A stretch of DNA of 5,831 nt from JAGNZR01 sp051646055 (GTDB lineage: Bacteria; Fusobacteriota; Fusobacteriia; Fusobacteriales; Fusobacteriaceae), in contig JBOFCM010000101.1 of the NCBI GenBank assembly GCA_051646055.1, positions 1-5,831 on the forward strand. The letters are read 5' to 3'. How positions within the stretch are numbered: position 1 is the stretch's first letter; every line of letters starts with the position of its first letter. Below the pieces are notes generated by a model. It was not told the DNA's origin. It saw nothing but the letters and a program-made list of their open reading frames with translations, and made no database searches. Position numbers and translations under genes: made by a program. Below, one piece after another: positions 1 to 4,700 of the stretch.

Positions 1-423
1 AGTCTAGAGCACTGGGCAAAGCAAGGGGTACTCCTTCTCAATACAACATTAACTGTGGTAAAGGGTCATCCAAATTACCATGAAAGCCTGTGGAGAGGCT
101 TTGTAGATAAGATGGTTACCAAGATGGTCAGAGAGAAAGACAATGTTGTATTTCTACTATGGGGTAAATATGCACAGAACAGATTCGAAGCCTTAGTTAA
201 GGGGACGAATATGTACGATGGCAAATCCCACGTTGTGATTACTGCACCACATCCAGCAGCTGAAGTATACGGAAGTATGAAGGCTGGCTTTGTTGGGAGT
301 AATTGTTTTATGAAGGCCAATGATAACCTATCCACTCCTATTGATTGGATTAACGGGGACTACGAAGTAGAGCATCCGTTACCTCAAGATACTTGGGATG
401 GTGGACAAATACAAGAATCGTGA
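1..423 (+). CDS. ung: Uracil-DNA glycosylase, family 1 (C-terminal part, 5' truncated)
   Basis: This enzyme excises uracil from DNA and so starts base-excision repair. The frame is open from base 1, so the 140 visible residues are the C-terminal part. The catalytic-Asp motif (GQDPYH in the family) would lie upstream. Visible hallmarks, numbered from the window edge, are the uracil-binding strand GVLLLNTTLTV (about 9-19, with the family's conserved Asn at 14), VVFLLWGKYAQ (about 49-59), the DNA-intercalation/catalytic loop TAPHPAAEVYG (His at 84, bases 250-252), and a KAN...IDW tail (about 105-116). The usual HPSPLS loop is replaced by HPAAEV, so the intercalating leucine position is changed. 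The GTG at 55 lies inside the conserved strand and is not a start. The stop overlaps the next ATG (TGATG), which suggests coupling. In a phage it could repair uracil in phage DNA. The family assignment is secure. Activity cannot be judged without the N-terminal half. Confidence 0.92.
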   Translation, partial: SLEHWAKQGVLLLNTTLTVVKGHPNYHESLWRGFVDKMVTKMVREKDNVVFLLWGKYAQNRFEALVKGTNMYDGKSHVVITAPHPAAEVYGSMKAGFVGSNCFMKANDNLSTPIDWINGDYEVEHPLPQDTWDGGQIQES

Positions 424-605
424 TGGCAGACATAGCAATGTGTTCAGGGCAAGACTGCCCTATGAAAGAGAGATGTTATAGGTTTACAGCCCCTAAGAAT
501 GATTGGAGACAAAGCTTCTTTGTTAATCCACCTATCAAAGAGGATAAGACTTGTGATCAGTTTTGGGATAATGATTCTTATACCCTAAAGGGTGCAAAAG
601 TCTAA
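423..605 (+). CDS. Small four-cysteine phage protein, function unknown
   Basis: This 60-aa protein starts at the ATG overlapping the glycosylase stop (TGATG). An in-frame ATG at 393 would add ten residues encoded inside ung and is less likely, because the protein beginning MADIAMCSG matches the usual start of this kind of phage protein as I remember it. Cysteines are at 7, 12, 18 and 44 (C-x4-C-x5-C-x25-C), a count that could bind one zinc ion or an iron-sulfur cluster. Aromatic residues are plentiful (YRF, W28, FF, FW), and the acidic C-terminal half has no hydrophobic segment, so it is probably cytosolic. No good Shine-Dalgarno lies at normal spacing, so translation probably depends on coupling to ung. 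I recognise the pattern as a hypothetical family common in Bacteroidota phages but know no function. Metal binding is inference from the cysteines alone. Confidence 0.82.
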   Translation: MADIAMCSGQDCPMKERCYRFTAPKNDWRQSFFVNPPIKEDKTCDQFWDNDSYTLKGAKV

Positions 606-637
606 TGTCTAATTAAAAAAATCCCTAACGGGTATAA
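578..637. repeat. Paired CCCTAAxGGGT elements, 40 bp apart, with an outer inverted repeat
   Basis: The 11-mer CCCTAAAGGGT (583-593) recurs as CCCTAACGGGT (623-633), exactly 40 bp later with one mismatch. Each copy is itself near-palindromic (CCC...GGG). Outside them, TTATACCC (578-585) is the exact reverse complement of GGGTATAA (630-637), giving an 8-bp inverted repeat with a 44-base loop. The block spans the 3' end of the cysteine-rich gene and the leader of the 37-aa ORF. It could be a paired operator, an mRNA structure or a weak processing signal. The stems are short, and the second hairpin has no T-run after it, so it is not a convincing terminator. Confidence 0.35.
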
Positions 638-641
638 GCTT

Positions 642-755
642 ATGAGTAAACAAACAGCGGTTATGGAAAGAGTGTATCTTATTAAAATTAACGGTCAGTA
701 TATTACAATGACTGAATGTGAATATGAACTTTATTTAATTTACGGAAAATCATGA
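642..755 (+). CDS. Putative 37-aa protein, function unknown
   Basis: A short frame runs from ATG at 642 to a TGA at 753-755 that overlaps the next ATG (ATGA at 752-755). It fills an otherwise empty gap of about 145 bases, and the overlap matches the junction style of its neighbours, which is the main reason to believe it. The product begins MSKQTAV and ends YLIYGKS, with alternating hydrophobic and polar residues that suggest beta strands. Its first seven codons resemble those of the next gene (17 of 21 bases match; MSKQTAV against MIKKTAI), hinting at a partial duplication or a shared N-terminal motif. No clear ribosome-binding site is visible before it. It could be a genuine microprotein, a leader peptide coupling translation to the 81-aa gene, or a remnant. 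No function is known to me. Confidence 0.5.
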   Translation: MSKQTAVMERVYLIKINGQYITMTECEYELYLIYGKS

Positions 756-997
756 TTAAAAAAACAGCAATTGACATTTACGAAGAAAAGAGCAGAGAAA
801 TTATTATGCTATATGTCAATGGTGAGATTGATGTTCGCGAACTTCTAACTATGCATCACAATATGTATTACGAAATCAAAGCAATGGAGCGTGAGCAGAT
901 TGAAGAGGCATACTGGGAAGGAGGTCAAGACGTTCCAGTACACGGTAGGCAATGTCAACAATACTACAACGAAACATACAAAGGAGGTGAGCAATGA
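752..997 (+). CDS. Hypothetical 81-aa phage protein ending YYNETYKGGEQ
   Basis: The start is the ATG overlapping the previous TGA (ATGA), with only a weak purine stretch (GGAAAA) before it. Residues 1-57 look almost entirely helical and amphipathic (EEKSREIIMLYV, MEREQIEEAYWEGG), with a short turn NGEID near 23-27. The C-terminal part is polar and ends in YYNETYKGGEQ. I recall hypothetical proteins with a helix containing EREQI.EAY and a YYNETY tail from Bacteroidota phages and prophages. They have no established function and no catalytic motif is visible here. There is one cysteine (C68) and no signal peptide or membrane segment. The last five residues, KGGEQ, are encoded by the Shine-Dalgarno sequence of the next gene, so the tail may be shaped by ribosome-binding-site selection rather than protein function. 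The stop overlaps the next start. Confidence 0.8.
   Translation: MIKKTAIDIYEEKSREIIMLYVNGEIDVRELLTMHHNMYYEIKAMEREQIEEAYWEGGQDVPVHGRQCQQYYNETYKGGEQ
978..997 (+). promoter_or_regulatory. Extended Shine-Dalgarno and start cassette, copy 1 (20-bp repeat)
   Basis: AAAGGAGGTGA (980-990) is an almost maximal complement to the 3' end of bacterial 16S rRNA. It lies 3 bases before the ATG at 994, a short distance but normal when the core GGAGG is used. The whole 20-base block 978-997 recurs exactly at 1423-1442. It drives the 88-aa gene while encoding KGGEQ-stop for the preceding one. Its strength contrasts with the poor sites of the other genes here. Confidence 0.85.
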
Positions 998-1260
998 CAC
1001 CAAAAGAGAAAGCAATAGAATTAGTAGACAAGTTTACCCAAACAAATGGTAATGCCTTTTTTGCAAAAGAATGTGCCTTGATAGCAGTAGATGAGATTAA
1101 AAAGATGCTGCTGTCACTATACAAACCAGAGTATACTAGCTTCATCACAGTTAACGAACTGATGTATAGGTTTGAAGAAAGTGATGAGTCTGAGGTCATG
1201 GATGGTTATGAAATGGTAATGTACTATGATGAAGTAAAACAAGAAATAGAGAAGCTATGA
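994..1260 (+). CDS. Hypothetical 88-aa acidic helical phage protein (TPKEKA family)
   Basis: The start ATG at 994 follows a perfect extended Shine-Dalgarno and overlaps the previous stop (ATGA). Residues 1-42 form two likely amphipathic helices (TPKEKAIELVDKF, then AKECALIAVDEIKKML). A more polar region follows, with an acidic patch (EESDESEVMDG, about 61-71), and the protein closes with a helix EVKQEIEKL. I recognise the pattern TPKEKA.ELVDKF...CALIAVDEI...WxEVKxEIEKL as a frequent hypothetical protein of Bacteroidota phages. Its function is not known to me. No catalytic residues, metal site or membrane segment can be seen. It may be a small adaptor or inhibitor-type protein, but that is speculation. 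The stop overlaps the next ATG (1257-1260), so it sits inside a translationally coupled run. Confidence 0.87.
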   Translation: MTPKEKAIELVDKFTQTNGNAFFAKECALIAVDEIKKMLLSLYKPEYTSFITVNELMYRFEESDESEVMDGYEMVMYYDEVKQEIEKL

Positions 1261-1442
1261 AAGCAATACTAAGCAGATTAACAATGAAGCACTTGCATTA
1301 TTCATTTGATGACATAGTTTCGGGGAAAAGTGTTCACGAATATATTGACGGGTATGGAGTGAAATACCTTGCCAATTATCCATTTAGATTTTGGTCTTAT
1401 CGTGTTAAAAAATATAACTTTCACAAAGGAGGTGAGCAATGA
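1257..1442 (+). CDS. Hypothetical basic 61-aa phage protein
   Basis: The start is the ATG that overlaps the upstream TGA (ATGA), with a modest AGAGAAG purine stretch before it. The product is basic and aromatic-rich. An N-terminal helix (KAILSRLTMKHL) is followed by SFDDIVSGKSVHEYIDGYG and a cluster YLANYPFRFWSYRVKKY near 37-53, a composition compatible with nucleic-acid binding or contact with a partner, though nothing proves either. There is no cysteine, signal peptide or clear membrane segment. The last residues KGGEQ repeat the tail of the 81-aa protein, because both are encoded by the same Shine-Dalgarno cassette. The stop overlaps an ATG that now opens only a 13-codon frame. I do not recognise a function. 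Confidence 0.78.
   Translation: MKAILSRLTMKHLHYSFDDIVSGKSVHEYIDGYGVKYLANYPFRFWSYRVKKYNFHKGGEQ
1423..1442 (+). promoter_or_regulatory. Extended Shine-Dalgarno and start cassette, copy 2 (separated from its gene)
   Basis: This is an exact second copy of the 20-bp block at 978-997, with AAAGGAGGTGA at 1425-1435 and ATG at 1439. Here the ATG opens only 13 codons, and the next real gene starts 60 bases later, with no Shine-Dalgarno of its own. Removing bases 1439-1498 would put the ATG at 1499 exactly where the ATG sits in copy 1. The site therefore probably once served the 71-aa gene directly. Confidence 0.8.
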
Positions 1443-1480
1443 ATAAGTACACCACCTTCTCATTTAAGTACACCACCTAA
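1439..1480 (+). CDS. Possible 13-aa minicistron in the triple-repeat leader
   Basis: ATG at 1439, placed ideally behind the strongest type of ribosome-binding site in the window, opens a 13-codon frame MNKYTTFSFKYTT ending in TAA at 1478-1480. The peptide's KYTT duplication simply reflects the underlying DNA repeat. The stop lies 18 bases before the ATG of the 71-aa gene, in the same frame, so ribosomes finishing here could reinitiate downstream. It is either a leader peptide or a by-product of an insertion, and the peptide itself is unlikely to have a function. Initiation is likely from the sequence. Biological meaning is open. Confidence 0.3.
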   Translation: MNKYTTFSFKYTT

Positions 1481-1498
1481 AAAATAAGTACACCAGCT
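1442..1498. repeat. Three 16-bp direct repeats (AATAAGTACACCACCT type) at 20-21 bp spacing
   Basis: Copies lie at 1442-1457, 1463-1478 and 1483-1498, sharing AAGTACACCAsC with a GTAC core. Copies 1 and 3 differ at one base, and copies 1 and 2 at two. Start-to-start distances are 21 and 20 bp, close to two helical turns, so bound proteins would face the same side of the DNA. I saw no other copy in the window. The pentamer ATGAA occurs at both edges (1439-1443 and 1499-1503). Candidate roles are an operator or iteron array, a multi-repeat transposon-end remnant, or an mRNA-level element. The repeats are certain. Their role is not. Confidence 0.85.
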
Positions 1499-1714
1499 AT
1501 GAAAGAGCCAAGTAAATTATTACAGTCAGTAATCATGGATTTAAAGATTCGTGAAGAGAGAGGATTAGCAACATACGGTACAACTATGGATAGGAAGGAC
1601 CTATCTAAACAAGAGTGGCTGCAACATGCCTATGAAGAAGCTCTTGACTTAGCTCTGTATCTTAAGAAACTAATGGAGGATCATGATAAATTAAGAATTA
1701 AAGAAACTAGTTGA
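1499..1714 (+). CDS. Small MazG-like / nucleotide-pyrophosphohydrolase-like phage protein
   Basis: This 71-aa protein belongs, by eye, with short phage proteins of the pattern R..KGLATYGTPL...DAYEEALDLAxYL. Here one sees REERGLATYGTTM (18-30) and HAYEEALDLALYLKKLME (43-60). The E-x-x-D in the second helix (E47, D50) resembles a metal-binding half-motif of all-alpha NTP pyrophosphatases such as MazG, which hydrolyse NTPs to NMP and pyrophosphate. The full ExxE...ExxD set is not evident and the protein is very short, so activity is doubtful and would need oligomers. The ATG at 1499 has no Shine-Dalgarno, and no earlier start exists in frame back to the TAA at 1478. It may depend on reinitiation from the upstream 13-codon frame. 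It is the last + strand gene before the terminator. Confidence 0.75.
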   Translation: MKEPSKLLQSVIMDLKIREERGLATYGTTMDRKDLSKQEWLQHAYEEALDLALYLKKLMEDHDKLRIKETS

Positions 1715-1745
1715 TGTGATATCGACATAGTGTTTAGGTTAGAAG

Positions 1746-1771
1746 AAAGGGGGCAACGGCCCCCTTTTTTT
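1746..1771. terminator. Rho-independent terminator between convergent genes
   Basis: GGGGGC (1749-1754) pairs perfectly with GCCCCC (1759-1764) around an AACG loop. The stem extends through AAA/TTT pairs and is followed by seven T (1765-1771). It lies 32 bases after the stop of the 71-aa gene and 10 bases beyond the stop of the convergent giant gene. Read on the - strand, the hairpin is followed by TTTCTTCT, so it may terminate both transcripts, though more weakly in that direction. Confidence 0.92.
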
Positions 1772-1780
1772 AGCCCATTC

Positions 1781-4700
1781 TTATTTACCTGAGCCAGCCC
1801 CTAAGTTAAACCATTTAGATGCTTCCTCAGGATTCTGTGATCTACTTATACCATTCAAGATTGGGATAAGATCTTCTAGCTTAGCTAGGAATTTATTATC
1901 CCCTTTTAAGTGAGACCCAGACTTTCTTTCGTAGTACATTCCTTCTGTATCCCCAGTTATCATTCCTCCTGTCTGTATCATAAACTGATCTAGTAATTCT
2001 GTTGTCTTACCTATAGTTCTGATAGTAGCACTAGGAGATTCAGCCATTTTTACAAACTCATTAGGCTTTATAAACTGAGTTAATTCTGATTGCATTCTAA
2101 GAGCCTGATAGATGGCAAAGTGTTCTGCAAATGATTCATCATCATCGTCATCATCTTGCAGTGCACTGAGGATTGCAAGACAGGTTATAACAAATCCAAG
2201 TTGTATCCCGAATCTTTTTACATTCTGTTTTTCAAAATCCTCCATCTGTTTGTAGACGGCAGCAAAGTTTCCTTTCTTAGCAAAGCTTTCTTTAAATAAT
2301 CTAAATGTAGAATGTATCAATCCCTCTGATACTGTCCCTAATTCCATATCTCTATGCAATCCACCTCCAAGTCTAGAGATGTTACCATGCCCATAGTATC
2401 TTCTAAGTGATGGAACAAAGTATCTTCTGAACAGCATGATAAGTTTACCGTACCATCTTCTTTGCAGCATAGCATCATCAAACTTATTCTTAACCTGGTT
2501 AGTCTTCTTAGTCAATCCAGAGATTCTGTTTCGTAGTTGCACTCGTAGTTTATTAGCATCTTTAACTCTTGGGTCAATGCTATATCTACCAGTCTTCTCA
2601 TCTACAATAAATACATCCCACATGTTAGCAGGCTTACCATCTTCATTTAGAAGTACCTGACCATTAGTATCTAGAATTTTACCTTCATAAGATTTCATCA
2701 AGGCAAGCATTCTGGTAAGAGCTGTTTCGTTTTCTGCTATTGATTGCAATATCATAGGAGTATCTTTTAAAGCTCTCAAAGCTTTAGGACCACTCTTATC
2801 TTTATAAATAGAACTAGTTACATCTGATAGAGCATCGAAATATAGAATGGCCTGCCCAAGTTTAGTTTTAGGGGCAAATGCCTCAAAATCTTTTAGTTGA
2901 CCTAGTCCTTGTAGAGACAAGTGGAACTGTGATTTAGCCCATGCAAGATCAGACTTACTAAAGAACTGTCCAGATACTCCCTCTTCAATCAATCTTACGT
3001 TATCTATCAATAGCTGATTAGTAGCTTGAAGAGCATTAAATGCAAGGTTGTTAAGTGCTGTATACCCAGCTAGTTTCCCAGCCAGTTTGTTTACAGATAT
3101 CTCCTGACCTAGTTTACTTAAGCTTTCTTTTAGCTCTGTCTCCCCAAAGAATACAGTATCAATCCATTCATCAAGATGCTTAAAGTTAGCAGCATCAGTA
3201 TCTGTAGTTTTATATCTTGTCTTACCTACGATATTAGATAGTCTATGGATGATAGGGTTACTGTCAGCAGTAGTAGCTATGGTTTCTCTATTCGATACTA
3301 TATCTCTCATAAGCATTACAGCTCCTTGAATCTCTGACTTTGCTTTGTACATGTCAGCCATCCCTGTAAACTGAATGATGGAGCTAACCATATCTCTGGT
3401 AATCATACTCTCATCAGTAGGATTAGTATAGAAGATAGGTACTAGTTTATTTCCAGATTCTTTATTAGCATTAATAGCATCTCCATAGCTAGTATCAGTA
3501 GATAAGAAATTAAATGCTTCTCTAGCCTTTAACTTTACAGTGTCTATAGCCCCATCTCTTTGTACTTTCTCTAATCCATCAGCTAATATGAATGGAGCTA
3601 CATAACTAAAGTTCTCCCAAGAGTTACCAGGCATTTTACCTTTCCCAATCTTAGTCTGACTTTCCTTATACTGATCTAGTAGAGCTGTATAATATTTAAA
3701 TGCAGCGGGATTATTCTGAAGAGCTGTATACTTTGGATTAGCATATTTAGCATTAGGCTGTACTGCTCTCCCTTTAAATTGTTTTGTAGTAGGATCGTAT
3801 ATCTTACTGATAACAGAGTTAACTTCGTTCAACTCATTCATATAATAAGCCATCTTATCCCCATCATTCTCAGCAGTAGCTTTATTTAAATTAGATTGGA
3901 TATTAGTTTTCTCCCCAAGTAATCTAACTAATGTGGCTTTAGAATCTACACTAGGCTCTGAGTTCTGAGCATACCAATCTGATACTCCTCGATAAAAAGA
4001 TCTAATAGTTGCTGCATTCTTTTTATCCTTGAACCACATGTTTCTTTGGTCCTTATCCTCTGGGATATTATACTTCTTTTTAAGATCCTCATACATCTGA
4101 GACTCTGCTTTTCTATAAGCATTTACATCATAAGGCTGTACGAATGATAGTACTTTAATAGTTTTATATTTCCCAGTCTCTGAGTCAAAGTATGAGTGAT
4201 CTACTGTCTCAGTAATATCCTCATTAAATTTATTAGCATCAAATCCAGTTCCTTTTACTTTAGTGTATTCTTCATACTCCCCAGCAAGTTTGAATATTGT
4301 ATCTTGAGTGTTTTGATTAGCTTCAAGCATTTTATTCTTAACTGTAAGAGCAAACATTTGAAGACTAGCCTGAGAAGAATATACTAGTGGATCTAGTAGA
4401 TAGCTGAAGTAAGATTTATCTGTCTGAGCTTTTCTAAGCTCTGCTTCAATTGTAGCCTTACCAATTTTCTTTTTCTCCATCTGCCGTATATTCAGCTCAA
4501 CTAAAGCTTCCTGATAGGCTTCATCCCCTAAAGTACCCTCCTTATTAGCCTTTCTAAGTGCATTGTATTCTGCATCTTTATCTATGGCTATAAGCCTCTT
4601 GTTCTTATCAATGTTAGCTATGATGCTATTAATTTGATCATTAACCTCAGGGGTGTGATATTCCATAAGAAGATCTGCTATCATTGGAATACCTGTATTA

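Noticed and set aside
55..57. GTG as the start of a 122-aa glycosylase
   Set aside because: The frame is open back to base 1 and encodes the conserved LLLNTTLTV strand upstream, so the GTG is an internal valine codon of a gene cut by the window edge.
75..335. Minus-strand open frame opposite ung
   Set aside because: It is antisense to a well-supported conserved domain, with no recognisable protein features.
393..422. Upstream ATG at 393 for the cysteine-rich gene
   Set aside because: It would overlap ung by 31 bases and add ten residues. The ATG at 423 gives the TGATG overlap typical of this cluster.
621..640. Terminator before the 37-aa ORF
   Set aside because: The CCC/GGG stem has only three good pairs, and the A/T-rich run precedes rather than follows it on the + strand.
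876..1199. Minus-strand 107-codon frame opposite the 81- and 88-aa genes
   Set aside because: It is antisense to two coupled genes with a perfect Shine-Dalgarno, and its serine/leucine-rich composition is typical of a shadow frame.
1363..1395. Bacteroides-type promoter (TTG ... TAnnTTTG) near TAGATTTTGG
   Set aside because: The -7-like match is imperfect, spacing to a TTG is too short, and it lies inside a coupled coding chain.
1442..1498. CRISPR-like array
   Set aside because: Repeats of 16 bp with 4-5 bp between them are far too short and close together for repeat-spacer units.
423..1783. Stop-codon reassignment (TAG recoding as in some crAss-like phages)
   Set aside because: All visible genes end in TGA or TAA and none in TAG, but the giant frame reads through in the standard code. 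With so few genes, absence of TAG stops proves nothing.
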